A program made the translations under genes and the position numbers. A DNA stretch of 64,000 nt from Anaerosoma tenue (GTDB lineage: Bacteria > Actinomycetota > Coriobacteriia > Anaerosomatales > Anaerosomataceae). Below are positions 54,455 to 62,784 of the stretch, piece after piece (position 1 is the stretch's first letter; the number at the start of each line of letters is the position of its first letter). The stretch spans positions 434,001 through 498,000 of the forward strand of contig NZ_JALNTY010000001.1 in assembly GCF_023161965.1 (NCBI RefSeq), given 5' to 3'. The notes beneath the pieces were generated by a model, which saw only the letters and a program-made list of their open reading frames with translations, was not told the origin of the DNA and did not search any database.

Positions 54455-55402
54455 TTAGCGCTTCTCCGCGATCCTGAGCTTCGCGCTCCGAGACCGCGGG
54501 TTACGATCGATCTCCTCGGCCGAAGGCGTGATCGGCCGCTTGGTGACTATCCGGACTACCGGCTCCCTGCCGCACCTGCACACCGGCAGGTCTGGCGGAC
54601 AGATACACCCCTGAGCGCTGTCGCGGAACACATCGCGGACGATTCCGTCCTCGAGCGAGTGGTAGCTGATGACCGCGATGCGCCCTTTCGGCGCGAGCCA
54701 TGCGATCGCGCTACGGACGCCTCGCTCGAGCTGCTCCAGCTCGTGGTTGACCTCGATGCGCAGCGCCTGGAAGGTGCGCCGTGCGGGATGGCCCCCGGTC
54801 CGCCGTGCGGAAGCCGGGATGGCCGCCTTGACCACCTCCACCAGCTTGCTCGTGCTGGTGATCGGATGGGCGCCCCGCGCGGCTACGATGAAGGCTGCGA
54901 TGCGCGAGGCCCACCGCTCCTCGCCGTACTCGCGGATGATGCGCGCGAGCTCGGCCTCGGAGTACGTATTGACGATGTCAGCCGCGGTAGGCTGCGACGA
55001 CGAGGGATCCATCCGCATGTCCAGCGGAGCATCCTCCTGGTAGGTGAAACCGCGGCCGACATGGTCGAGCTGGGGAGATGAGACGCCAAGATCCATCAGG
55101 AACCCGTCAACATACGGGACCCTCGCCTCGAGCAACAGCTCGTCGAGGTCCCCGAAGTTCCCCTTGAGGAGCACGATCGTGGGAAGTTCCTGCTGGCCGA
55201 GGCGGAGTGTGTCTGCTGCTGCGGTGAGTGCGGCGTCATCTTGATCGATGCCCACCAGTATCCCGGTGGGTGCTATAAGCTGTGCGATCCGCTTCGTGTG
55301 TCCTGCCCCGCCTAAGGTACAGTCAACGAAGATGGAGCCGTCGTGTAAGGTCAGCTGCTGCGTGACCTCGGCCAGCAAAACTGGGGTGTGCCGGTATTCC
55401 AT
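54455..55402 (-). CDS. rsmH: 16S rRNA (cytosine1402-N4)-methyltransferase
   Basis: A 315-residue SAM-dependent enzyme methylating C1402 of 16S rRNA. The N-terminus is MEYRHTPVLLAEV; the SAM loop is VDCTLGGAGHTKRIA with VGIDQDDAAL; GFLMDLGVSSPQLD and SYHSLEDGIVRDVF are family motifs. ATG 55402 is chosen over the TTG two codons upstream. It follows mraZ by 11 bases. Confidence 0.96.
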   Translation of the reverse strand: MEYRHTPVLLAEVTQQLTLHDGSIFVDCTLGGAGHTKRIAQLIAPTGILVGIDQDDAALTAAADTLRLGQQELPTIVLLKGNFGDLDELLLEARVPYVDGFLMDLGVSSPQLDHVGRGFTYQEDAPLDMRMDPSSSQPTAADIVNTYSEAELARIIREYGEERWASRIAAFIVAARGAHPITSTSKLVEVVKAAIPASARRTGGHPARRTFQALRIEVNHELEQLERGVRSAIAWLAPKGRIAVISYHSLEDGIVRDVFRDSAQGCICPPDLPVCRCGREPVVRIVTKRPITPSAEEIDRNPRSRSAKLRIAEKR

Positions 55403-55413
55403 TCTCAAGGACC

Positions 55414-55848
55414 TTAGAGAATGCCGAGTTCAGCGAGTGAACTCGTCACTTCCTCGATGCGCCCTTCCGCCTCGCCGTTGTAGTCCGCCCACGCCGACGA
55501 GTCCCAGATCTCTATACGGTCGCCGTTGCCGATGACCGTGACGTCGCGTTCGAGCTTGGCGTACTCGCGAAGGTTCGCGGGTATGCTGATGCGTCCTGCC
55601 GAGTCGAGATCGTCTTCCTTGGCGCCCGCCGTGAAGAAACGCCGCACCTGGCGGAAGTCCTTGCCGAAGTCCCCCCGCTCCATCAGCTGCGCGAGGAACG
55701 CCTCGAACTCGGCGGGAGAGAACACGTACAAGCACTTCTCGATGCCCTTGACGACGACGTAGCTGCCCGCCATCTGGCTTCGGAACTTGGCAGGGAGCGA
55801 CAGCCGCCCCTTGGCGTCCAGCGTGTGCTGGTGTTCGCCGAGAAACAT
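55414..55848 (-). CDS. mraZ: Transcriptional regulator MraZ
   Basis: A 144-residue protein of two AbrB-like halves, each with the DxxxR motif: TLDAKGRLSLPAKFR and DSAGRISIPANLRE. MraZ binds short GTG-containing repeats in its own promoter and controls the dcw cluster. Exactly such repeats lie upstream at 55912-55957. It is the first gene of the cluster running to ftsZ. Confidence 0.96.
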   Translation of the reverse strand: MFLGEHQHTLDAKGRLSLPAKFRSQMAGSYVVVKGIEKCLYVFSPAEFEAFLAQLMERGDFGKDFRQVRRFFTAGAKEDDLDSAGRISIPANLREYAKLERDVTVIGNGDRIEIWDSSAWADYNGEAEGRIEEVTSSLAELGIL

Positions 55849-55904
55849 CCGTCCTCCCCACTCCGCTGCTCATTCGGGCACCACGGTGGCGCTCCGATGT
55901 CACA

Positions 55905-55933
55905 ACTGTATGCCACACTATCCCACTTTGCAA
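55905..55933 (-). promoter_or_regulatory. Putative dcw cluster promoter
   Basis: Minus-strand TTGCAA (55928-55933) and TACAGT (55905-55910) are 17 bases apart, 57 bases upstream of the mraZ ATG. The MraZ boxes overlap the spacer and -35 element. Confidence 0.55.
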
Positions 55934-55957
55934 CACTTTTGTGGTCTTTTGCTCCAC
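55912..55957 (-). promoter_or_regulatory. MraZ-box array
   Basis: On the minus strand, GTGTT, GTGGG and GTGGC begin at 55936, 55926 and 55916, exactly 10 bases apart. A further GTGGA begins at 55957, 21 bases upstream of the first. Regularly spaced GTG boxes in the mraZ promoter are the known MraZ target type. Their overlap with the promoter suits repression. Confidence 0.65.
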
Positions 55958-56097
55958 TTGACACCTCTCACGCCACACACCGCTCCCCCGAACGCGCGCG
56001 AACCACACCGCCGCGGTATGCGTCTTAGTGGGTGACAGGCAGGATTCGGACCCTGACAGTGGAAGAACACGTGTGACGGGCACATCGCCCGTGCGTG

Positions 56098-56126
56098 TTG
56101 CCCGGTAAGGTGGGCAGCGCTAGAAT
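56098..56126 (+). promoter_or_regulatory. Putative promoter of the plus-strand unit
   Basis: TTGCCC (56098-56103) and TAGAAT (56121-56126) are 17 bases apart, 40 bases before the ATG at 56166. The stretch 55958-56097 between the divergent promoters shows no further coding or RNA signal that I can support. Confidence 0.6.
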
Positions 56127-56165
56127 CGAGGCAACACACAGGTGCGATGGAGGTGAACAGCCCCT

Positions 56166-56330
56166 ATGTACGGATGGTTCCTGCTCGGACACAACGTCCC
56201 CGGCACCTACTACAACGTGCTCATGATCTCGTTCATCCTGGTGATCGCTGTCGCGATCGGCTTCCTCGTCTATGCGGCGAAGCAGATGAAGAAAGAAGCT
56301 GAAGCTTCGGAGAACATCGACACGAAGTAG
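56166..56330 (+). CDS. 54-residue single-helix membrane peptide, unknown
   Basis: A short frame MYGWFLLGHNVPGTYYNVLM leads into a hydrophobic helix (about residues 18-37, ISFILVIAVAIGFLVY) and a charged tail AAKQMKKEAEASENIDTK. It has a GGAGGTG ribosome site and a near-consensus promoter upstream. Codon third positions are GC-rich like its neighbours. No family is recognised. It stands 105 bases before the DUF4349 lipoprotein gene and divergent from mraZ. Confidence 0.65.
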   Translation: MYGWFLLGHNVPGTYYNVLMISFILVIAVAIGFLVYAAKQMKKEAEASENIDTK

Positions 56331-56354
56331 CGCACCGCTTCCACTGTCTTGTCC

Positions 56355-56394
56355 GAACGCCCTGGATCCTGTCATAGCAGGTGAAAGGGCGTTC
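56355..56394 (+). terminator. Hairpin between the small peptide gene and DUF4349 gene
   Basis: GAACGCCCT (56355-56363) pairs with AGGGCGTTC (56386-56394), with an inner CCTG/CAGG pairing. No U-run follows, so it may be a partial terminator or processing structure. Confidence 0.4.
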
Positions 56395-56435
56395 GCGTCA
56401 TCACGGGTGCGAACGCGGATGAGAGGAGCTCGACG

Positions 56436-57413
56436 ATGATCACGCTCCACCACACACGTCGATGGATGACCGTCGGCGTCGCCCTGGCGGCCATCGCCCT
56501 GCTCGCCGCCGGCTGCGGCGGCGGATCCGACATGGCCGTGGAGGAATCGGTCCGCGGTGAGTACGCGGTGACCGACTCAGCGGCGGCGCCACCCGGGGCT
56601 GATGACGGCTACTACGCGGCCGAGCAGGAGGCCGCTGCGGGCAAGGACGTGGGGGCCGACAGCGAACGCATGATCATCCGCTCGAAGACCCTCAGGCTCG
56701 AGGTCGAGAGCACCACCGAGGCGATCGACGATCTTCGCGCGTTGGTCAAGACGCACAACGGCATGATCCAGGACCTTCAGGTGGCGACCGACACCGACGA
56801 CTGGCTCTACCGGTACGACGAATACGGCTCGGTCGCGGGTGACGGTGCGGCCCTCCGCGGCTGGGTCACCGTACGCATCCCCGCCGACTCGTTCGACGCC
56901 TTCATCGACCAGGCCATCGACCTCGGCGAGGTGAAGTTCCAGGCCGAGGACTCGCAGGATGTCACGCAACAGCATGTGGACATGTCGGCGCGTCTGACGA
57001 ACCTCCGCGCGGAAGAGGAGCGGCTGCGCGAGTTCTTCGACGCGGCGAAGGACGTGGAGGACATGCTCGCCATCGAGACCGAGCTCAACCGCGTGCGGCA
57101 GGAGATCGAAAGCCTCGACGCGCAGGTCAAGTACCTGGAGCGGCAGGCCGCCATGGCCACCGTGACGATCGAGCTCACCGAGCCGCGCCCGGTGGTGCGG
57201 CCGCAGGGCGATGACTGGGGTTTCGCCGACGCGATCACCTCGGGCATCCGAGGAGCAGCGGACGTGCTGACGTTCCTGATCGCATTCGTCATCGGTTCCG
57301 CCCCGCTGTGGATCGGCGGACTGATCGTCTTCTTCATCGTGCGCGCCATCATCAGGAGCCGGAAGAAGAAGCGGGTCGCCGCGCAGGCGCCGACGGACGA
57401 TCGGCAGGCGTGA
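56436..57413 (+). CDS. DUF4349-domain lipoprotein
   Basis: A 325-residue protein. A lipoprotein signal (RRWMTVGVALAAIALLAAGC) is followed by an acidic, low-complexity region. The DUF4349 core begins near residue 84 (MIIRSKTLRLEVESTTEAID) and includes AWVTVRIPADSFDAF-like GWVTVRIPADSFDAFIDQ. A coiled coil spans about 180-240 (ARLTNLRAEEERLREFFDAA). A C-terminal helix (DVLTFLIAFVIGSAPLWIGG) and basic tail end it. The family function is unknown. An AGAGGAG site precedes ATG 56436. Confidence 0.85.
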   Translation: MITLHHTRRWMTVGVALAAIALLAAGCGGGSDMAVEESVRGEYAVTDSAAAPPGADDGYYAAEQEAAAGKDVGADSERMIIRSKTLRLEVESTTEAIDDLRALVKTHNGMIQDLQVATDTDDWLYRYDEYGSVAGDGAALRGWVTVRIPADSFDAFIDQAIDLGEVKFQAEDSQDVTQQHVDMSARLTNLRAEEERLREFFDAAKDVEDMLAIETELNRVRQEIESLDAQVKYLERQAAMATVTIELTEPRPVVRPQGDDWGFADAITSGIRGAADVLTFLIAFVIGSAPLWIGGLIVFFIVRAIIRSRKKKRVAAQAPTDDRQA

Positions 57414-57423
57414 TCGACCCGTG

Positions 57424-57663
57424 ATGCCGCGCCTCCGGATCCCGCTGTGGGCGGCGGTCGCCATTCCGGCCGCCGCCTACGCGATCCGATCGATCGTGAG
57501 AGGTTCGCTCGCCCTCGATCTACCCGAGGACGCCGTCGTGGCCGTCGTCCTCGTCGCGCTCCTGTCGCTGGCGGCGCTTCGTCGCCGCACCTCGCACGAA
57601 CGCGGCGACGACTTGCCCCCCGAGATGCACGGCGGTGACGACCCCGAAGGCGGCAAGCGGTAG
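57424..57663 (+). CDS. Small two-helix membrane protein, unknown
   Basis: A 79-residue protein, MPRLRIPLWAAVAIPAAAYAI, with hydrophobic segments at about residues 8-22 and 36-52 and a charged C-terminus (HERGDDLPPEMHGGDDPEGG). It starts 10 bases after the DUF4349 stop and probably shares its transcript. Codon third positions are GC-rich along the frame. Its last 144 bases overlap the end of a minus-strand small gene; one of the two might not be real. Confidence 0.5.
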   Translation: MPRLRIPLWAAVAIPAAAYAIRSIVRGSLALDLPEDAVVAVVLVALLSLAALRRRTSHERGDDLPPEMHGGDDPEGGKR

Positions 57664-57837
57664 CGCGACGAGGTCGGATCCCGGCTCGAGCCCGCCGGTC
57701 CCGGGCGCCCCGGCTCCGCCCACGAGCGTCAGCCATCCCCCGAGCCCAACACCCAACGCGGCGCCAAGCCCCCATGAGACGGCCCAGAACAGGGCGTCGC
57801 CCGGATGTAGCCGACCGTCGTTCACCACGGGTCCCAT
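57520..57837 (-). CDS. Small membrane protein downstream of the nucleoside permease, unknown
   Basis: A 105-residue frame with two hydrophobic segments (ALFWAVSWGLGAALGVGLGGWLTLVGG and LVALPLAAFGVVTAVHLGGQVVAAF) and a very charged tail. The ATG lies 4 bases after the permease stop, with a GGGCTGATGGG context. Codon use fits the genome. The 3' part overlaps the convergent plus-strand gene at 57424-57663. No family is recognised. Confidence 0.5.
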   Translation of the reverse strand: MGPVVNDGRLHPGDALFWAVSWGLGAALGVGLGGWLTLVGGAGAPGTGGLEPGSDLVALPLAAFGVVTAVHLGGQVVAAFVRGAATKRRQRQERDEDDGHDGVLG

Positions 57838-57841
57838 CCCA

Positions 57842-58795
57842 TCAGCCCTTCTTGTACGGCACCCCTACGGCCGCCGGTCCGACCGCTCTGCCGATCACAC
57901 CCGCGAGCACCACCACCGTGACCACGTACGGCACCATCAGGAAGAACTCGGGCGGAAGGTCGATGACATCGCGGAACGGCTGCAGCTTGATCTGAAGCGC
58001 GTCCGCGAAGCCGAAGAGCAGAGAAGCGAGATACGAGCCCACCGGCGTCCAACGCCCGAAGATGTTGGCCGCGAGCGCGATATACCCTCGGCCATTCGTG
58101 AAACCTTCCTGGAACACCCCGACCTGCTCGATGCTCAGGTTCGCTCCCGCGAGACCGCCCAGCGCGCCGCTCATGAGCACGGCCACCCACCGGCCGCGCG
58201 CGACGCTCACGCCAGCGGTGTCCACGGCTCTCGGATGTTCCCCGAGCCCACGCAGACGCAATCCCCAACGCGTGTGATACATCGCCCACTGGGCGACGAG
58301 CGCTATGGCGATCGCAAGGTACACGAGCGGGGTGTGTGACAGGAACACCCCGTTGATCCATCTCCACACCTCACCGATGAACCCCTCGCCCATCGCCCCG
58401 AAGCTGAACACCGGCGGGAGCGTCTCGATAGGCTGGGTCGTCCCCGGGTGCCCGTACCAGAGTTCCATCAGGAACCCGGTCAGCCCCAACGCCAGCAGGT
58501 TGATGGCGGTGCCTGAGACCACCTGGTCGGCACGCAGGTTGACCGACGCGACGGCGTGCACCGCGGAGATCGCGACACCGCTGACCAGGGCGACGAGGAC
58601 ACCGAGCCACGGACTGCCTGTCGCCAGCACGGTGGCGGTCCCGAAGAACGCCCCCACCAGCATGATCCCCTCGAGCGCGATGTTCACGATGCCCGAGCGC
58701 TCGCAGATCGTCCCGCCTATGGCCGCGAGCGCCAACGGAGTGGCGATACGGAGTGCTGCCGCGAACAGGTCAGGCGTGATGACGTCACTCAGCAC
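57842..58795 (-). CDS. Nucleoside-type ABC transporter permease (BMP system, second subunit)
   Basis: A 317-residue BPD_transp_2 permease with about eight to ten helices. Family marks are ALAAIGGTICERSGIVNIALEGIMLVGAF, VVSGTAINLLALGLTGFL and a cytoplasmic GLRLRGLGEHPRAVDTAGVSV segment. It pairs with the permease upstream (11-base overlap) and the two-domain ATPase. Systems of this type import purine or pyrimidine nucleosides, or riboflavin in some species. Confidence 0.92.
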   Translation of the reverse strand: MLSDVITPDLFAAALRIATPLALAAIGGTICERSGIVNIALEGIMLVGAFFGTATVLATGSPWLGVLVALVSGVAISAVHAVASVNLRADQVVSGTAINLLALGLTGFLMELWYGHPGTTQPIETLPPVFSFGAMGEGFIGEVWRWINGVFLSHTPLVYLAIAIALVAQWAMYHTRWGLRLRGLGEHPRAVDTAGVSVARGRWVAVLMSGALGGLAGANLSIEQVGVFQEGFTNGRGYIALAANIFGRWTPVGSYLASLLFGFADALQIKLQPFRDVIDLPPEFFLMVPYVVTVVVLAGVIGRAVGPAAVGVPYKKG

Positions 58796-59912
58796 CGCCG
58801 GTCGCCTCCTTCTGACGCTTGCGGATGAACCAGTTCACGAGCCCCTCGGCGGCGACGAAGAAGATGACGAGCGCCTGGATGATCAGGATGATCTTCTGCG
58901 ACACGCCCGCTTCAAGCTGCATCGTCCCGCTCCCGGCCGACAACGCACCGAACAACAGAGCGGCCGGGATGATCCCGAGCGGATGATTCTTCGCCAGCAG
59001 CGCGACCGCGATCCCCGTGAAGCCCACGCCTGCGGAGAACTGGTCGAAGATCCGATGGTGGAGCCCCATGACCTCGACGGCCCCGGCAAGGCCGGCAAGC
59101 CCACCGGATATGCACAGCGCCTTGACCGTGGTCCACTGCACGGAGACGCCGGCCGTCTCGGCCGCCCACGGGCTCAGTCCGACCGCGCGGTTCTCGTACC
59201 CGAGCGTGGTGTATCGCAGCACCAACCACACACCCACGGCGACCACGATCGCGATCAGGATGCCGACATGCGCGCGTCCCATATCCAGGAAGGGCAACGC
59301 CTCGAGAACCCCCTCCGGGAAGATCGACTGGAACCTCGGGATCTGCGCTGACGTCGTGAGCGTCTCGGTCTGAGGTATCTGACCCGGCGCCTTGAGCGGA
59401 CCGGCAGTGAGCCACGAGACCACGTACCGCGCGACATGGGAGAGCATCATCGTGGTGATGACTTCGTGAGCGCCGACGCGTGCCTTGAGTATGGCCGGCA
59501 CGAAAGCCCACGCCGCGCCGGCGAACGAGGCGAAGACAAGCAACACCGGTACGGTGATCAGCGGCGAGACCCCGGCCATCTGGACGCCGAGCCAGGCGGT
59601 AAGAAGACCGCCCATCATCAACTGACCCTCTGCCCCGATATTGAAGAGACCTGCCCGGAAGCCGTAGCCAACCGCCAGCCCCGCGAGTATGAGCGGCGTC
59701 GCCCTCAGTACGGTCTCCCCGACCTGCTTCGGACCGCCGAAGGCTCCCTTGAACAAGGCTGCGAACGCGGCGACCGGATCGTATCCGGAGATCCAGATGA
59801 TGAGCGAGCCGACGGCGATGGCGAGGACGGCGGAGATGATCGGGGTGCCGATCTTCTGAACAGCCTCCATCCACGCACGTTGGGCGGTCACGGCATCCCT
59901 CGAGCCGCTCAT
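58785..59912 (-). CDS. Nucleoside-type ABC transporter permease (BMP system, first subunit)
   Basis: A 375-residue BPD_transp_2 permease. Typical stretches are GYGFRAGLFNIGAEGQLMMGG, VGAHEVITTMMLSHVARYVV, YENRAVGLSPWAAETAGVSV and GFTGIAVALLAKNHPLGII. The ATG overlaps the ATPase stop by 4 bp. Forms the membrane channel with the second permease. Confidence 0.92.
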   Translation of the reverse strand: MSGSRDAVTAQRAWMEAVQKIGTPIISAVLAIAVGSLIIWISGYDPVAAFAALFKGAFGGPKQVGETVLRATPLILAGLAVGYGFRAGLFNIGAEGQLMMGGLLTAWLGVQMAGVSPLITVPVLLVFASFAGAAWAFVPAILKARVGAHEVITTMMLSHVARYVVSWLTAGPLKAPGQIPQTETLTTSAQIPRFQSIFPEGVLEALPFLDMGRAHVGILIAIVVAVGVWLVLRYTTLGYENRAVGLSPWAAETAGVSVQWTTVKALCISGGLAGLAGAVEVMGLHHRIFDQFSAGVGFTGIAVALLAKNHPLGIIPAALLFGALSAGSGTMQLEAGVSQKIILIIQALVIFFVAAEGLVNWFIRKRQKEATGGAE

Positions 59913-61471
59913 GCGTCCGCCCCCGATCCGGCGGCCTGTGCGTCTCCGGCGTCATCCACCAGCTTCGCTCCTCCGCCTCCGGTCATGTAGTAGCCGAGCG
60001 TCTCCGCGTTGGCTTCATCGGCGCTGAACTCCTTGACTATCCGGCCCTCGTACATCACGAGCACGCGGTCGGCAAGCGATAAGACCTCCTCGAGCTCGAG
60101 GCTCACGAGAAGGATCCCCTTGCCTGCCTGACGCTCGGCGAGTATCTGTCTATGCACGAACTCGATCGCACCCACGTCCAGCCCGCGCGTCGGCTGAGCC
60201 GCGACCAGGAACTCGGGATCGCGACCTATCTCGCGAGCGACAACAACCTTCTGCTGGTTGCCTCCGGACAGGCTCGACGCGATGACCTTCTCCGATGGCG
60301 TACGGATGTCATAGTCGGCGATGCGCTTCTTCGCCATGGCCGTGATCTCCCGGGGGTGCATGATGCCCTTTGTGGCATAGGGCTCCACCCTATGATCGCC
60401 CAGCACCATGTTCTCGGCGAGGTTGAACGGAAGCACGAGCCCGCGCCGGTGCCTGTCTTCGGGGATGTGTGACACCCCCGCCTCGATCGTGGATCGGGCA
60501 TCGGACTTCGTCAGATCCGTGCCCTTGAGCGCTATGCTGCCCGACTCGGCGTCCCGCAGGCCCACCAGTGCCTCGACGAGTTCCGTCTGGCCGTTCCCGC
60601 TGACACCGGCGACGGCGACGATCTCTCCGCCGCAGACGTTGAAAGAGATGCCTGACACGGCCTTGAGGCCGCGGTCGTCCTTCACGGTCAGATCGCGGAC
60701 GTCGAGCACCGTGTCGCCGCACGAGACCGGCTCCTTGTCGATCCGAAGGACCACGTCACGGCCGACCATCATGCGTGCCAGACCGACCTCGTCGGTCTCC
60801 GACGGCCTCACCTCACCCACGACCGCGCCGCGGCGCATAACGACGATGCGATCGGCGACCGCCATGACCTCCTCGAGCTTGTGCGTGATGAAGACGACGG
60901 ACAAACCCTCGTCCACGAGGGATCGAACCACCGCGAAGAGCTCGCGGACCTCCTGCGGAGTAAGGACCGCGGTAGGCTCGTCGAGGATGAGCACGCGAGC
61001 ACCCTGGTAGAGCGCCTTGAGGATCTCGACCCTCTGCTGCAGCCCTACCTCGAGATCCATGACCCGGGCGTCAGGGTCGATATGCAAGCCGTAACGCTTC
61101 GAGATCTCGGCGACACGTGCCCGGGCCGCCTTCATATCGATGACCCCGAAACGTCCGGGCTCCCTGCCGAGCACGATGTTCTCGGTGACCGTCAGCGGTT
61201 CCACCAACATGAAGTGCTGATGCACCATGCCGATCCCGAGATCGATGGCCTGTCTGGAGGATCGGATCCTCACCGGCTCCCCGTCGACCAGGATCTCCCC
61301 TTCGTCCGCGGACAAGAGGCCGTACACGATGTTCATCAAGGTGGACTTGCCGGCGCCGTTCTCACCGAGCAATGCGACGATCTCGCGTTCCTCGAGCGCG
61401 AGCGACACGCTATCGTTGGCGACCACGCCCGGGAAGACCTTCGTGACGTCGCGCAACTCGAGCACCGGCAT
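59909..61471 (-). CDS. Nucleoside-type ABC transporter ATPase, two nucleotide-binding domains
   Basis: A 520-residue fused ATPase. Domain 1 has Walker A GENGAGKSTLMNIVYGLL and Walker B RVLILDEPTAVLTPQE. Domain 2 (from about residue 260) has a degenerate Walker A GVSGNGQTELVEALVGL, the signature LSGGNQQKVVVAREI and AAQPTRGLDVGAIEF. This layout is typical of BMP/nucleoside and sugar importers. ATG 61471 (MPVLELRDVTKVF) with AGAGGA upstream is chosen over an earlier in-frame ATG. Confidence 0.94.
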   Translation of the reverse strand: MPVLELRDVTKVFPGVVANDSVSLALEEREIVALLGENGAGKSTLMNIVYGLLSADEGEILVDGEPVRIRSSRQAIDLGIGMVHQHFMLVEPLTVTENIVLGREPGRFGVIDMKAARARVAEISKRYGLHIDPDARVMDLEVGLQQRVEILKALYQGARVLILDEPTAVLTPQEVRELFAVVRSLVDEGLSVVFITHKLEEVMAVADRIVVMRRGAVVGEVRPSETDEVGLARMMVGRDVVLRIDKEPVSCGDTVLDVRDLTVKDDRGLKAVSGISFNVCGGEIVAVAGVSGNGQTELVEALVGLRDAESGSIALKGTDLTKSDARSTIEAGVSHIPEDRHRRGLVLPFNLAENMVLGDHRVEPYATKGIMHPREITAMAKKRIADYDIRTPSEKVIASSLSGGNQQKVVVAREIGRDPEFLVAAQPTRGLDVGAIEFVHRQILAERQAGKGILLVSLELEEVLSLADRVLVMYEGRIVKEFSADEANAETLGYYMTGGGGAKLVDDAGDAQAAGSGADA

Positions 61472-61510
61472 CGGCGTTCCTCTCCAACGATCGGACACCT
61501 GGTACGCGGG

Positions 61511-61540
61511 AGGGGCGACCCGCTCTCGCCGGTCGCCCCT
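61511..61540 (-). terminator. Hairpin between the BMP lipoprotein gene and the ATPase gene
   Basis: AGGGGCGACC (61511-61520) pairs perfectly with GGTCGCCCCT (61531-61540) around a 10-base loop. Placed after the binding-protein gene and before the ATPase gene without a U-run, it more likely stabilises the upstream message or reduces read-through than ends the operon. Confidence 0.5.
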
Positions 61541-61597
61541 CAAGTGTAGCGTATCGGACACTGCGCGGGTCTCCCGTCGCAGGTCGGTAACGCCGTC

Positions 61598-62683
61598 CTA
61601 GAGCTCTTCCGGAACGACCACCGCACCGCTGATGATGTCGTCCGTGGCCTTCTCTACCGCATCCTTGATCGACTGCGGGACCTTGGACTCGAAATCGTGC
61701 CACGGCGCAAGGCCTACGCCGCCTTCCTCCAGGCCGAACGTCTGCATCGTCCCGGCCGGGAAGTCTCCGTCGACCGCGGCTTTAATGAGATCGAACACCA
61801 CGACGTCGATGTTCTTCATCATCGAGGTCAGCATGACGTCGCCGGAGTTCGCGATGGTGTTGTACTGGTCGGCGTCGACACCGATGAACAGTGCGCCCTT
61901 CTCCTGGCACGCACGCACCGTGCCCTCGCCGCATCCACCAGCGGCGGCGTAGATGACATCCGCGCCCTGCTCGATGAGAGACAGGCCGAGCTCCTTGCCC
62001 TTGGCTACGTCATCCCAGCTACCGGTGTACAGTCCGATGACCTCGATGTCCGGGTTCACCGACTTCGCGCCAGCCTCGAATCCTGCCTGGAACTTCCGGA
62101 TCAGCGGGACGTCCATACCGCCGACGAAGCCGATGACGTTCGCGTCGTTCAGGCGCTCATCGAAACTGTCCTGCGTCGCAAGACCCGCGACCACGCCCGC
62201 CAGGTAGCTGCCCTCGTGCTCCTTGAAGCCGACGCCCACCACGTTGTCGGGAACCGGATCGAAGAAGCCGTCGATGTTGATGAACATCGTATCGGGATAC
62301 TGTGGCGCGATCTTCGAAACGGTGTCGGTCAACAGGAACCCTGTGGCCACCAGCGGACTGTAGCCCGCCTGCGCCAATTGCTCGAGGTTCGGCTCGTAGT
62401 CGTTGATGGTCGCCGACTCGAGAGCCCTCACCTCGACGTTGAGCTCGGACTCGGCACGCTCGAAGCCCTGCCACGTCAGATCGTTGAACGACTTGTCGCC
62501 CAGGCCCGCCGTGTCGGTGATCATCGCGGTCTTCAGAGCGGGCTCTTCAGCGACCGGCTCCTCCTGCTCGCTCACCGGCTCGTCGGTCTCGGGCTCCTCC
62601 TCGGCCGCACAGCCGGGCACGAATGCCACCACGAGCATCAGTGCCAGGAGCAGGGTCAGGATCCTACTCGTCTTCCCGTTCAC
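61598..62683 (-). CDS. BMP-family nucleoside-binding lipoprotein
   Basis: A 361-residue lipoprotein. The signal (SRILTLLLALMLVVAFVPGC) ends in a lipobox-like cysteine, followed by an acidic Glu-rich linker. The Bmp domain has TAMITDTAGLGDKSFNDLTW, GVGFKEHEGSYLAGVVAG, VIGFVGGMDVPLIRKFQAG and AAAGGCGEGTVRACQE. It delivers substrate to the permease/ATPase encoded downstream. GTG 62683 has AAGGAGG upstream. Confidence 0.94.
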   Translation of the reverse strand: MNGKTSRILTLLLALMLVVAFVPGCAAEEEPETDEPVSEQEEPVAEEPALKTAMITDTAGLGDKSFNDLTWQGFERAESELNVEVRALESATINDYEPNLEQLAQAGYSPLVATGFLLTDTVSKIAPQYPDTMFINIDGFFDPVPDNVVGVGFKEHEGSYLAGVVAGLATQDSFDERLNDANVIGFVGGMDVPLIRKFQAGFEAGAKSVNPDIEVIGLYTGSWDDVAKGKELGLSLIEQGADVIYAAAGGCGEGTVRACQEKGALFIGVDADQYNTIANSGDVMLTSMMKNIDVVVFDLIKAAVDGDFPAGTMQTFGLEEGGVGLAPWHDFESKVPQSIKDAVEKATDDIISGAVVVPEEL

Positions 62684-62720
62684 GCTGCGATCCGCCTCCT
62701 TATGCAGAAACTGGGTACGC

Positions 62721-62784
62721 CAGATTCATTCTACCCTCCGGCAAGGCGCTCTACCATGCCAGCGGGGGCTATTTCCTGAATCTG
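62721..62784 (-). promoter_or_regulatory. Upstream region of the BMP operon: -10 element and inverted repeat
   Basis: A minus-strand TAGAAT (62728-62733) is a good -10 with only a weak -35. CAGATTCA (62721-62728) and TGAATCTG (62777-62784) form an 8-bp perfect inverted repeat spaced by 48 bases around the promoter. No purine riboswitch is seen. The rest of the 62684-62895 gap shows nothing I can support. Confidence 0.35.

Noticed and set aside
56020-56075. tRNA-like stretch (GCAGGATTCGGACCCTG)
   Set aside because: The T-arm stem does not pair properly and no acceptor, D or anticodon arms can be placed around it.
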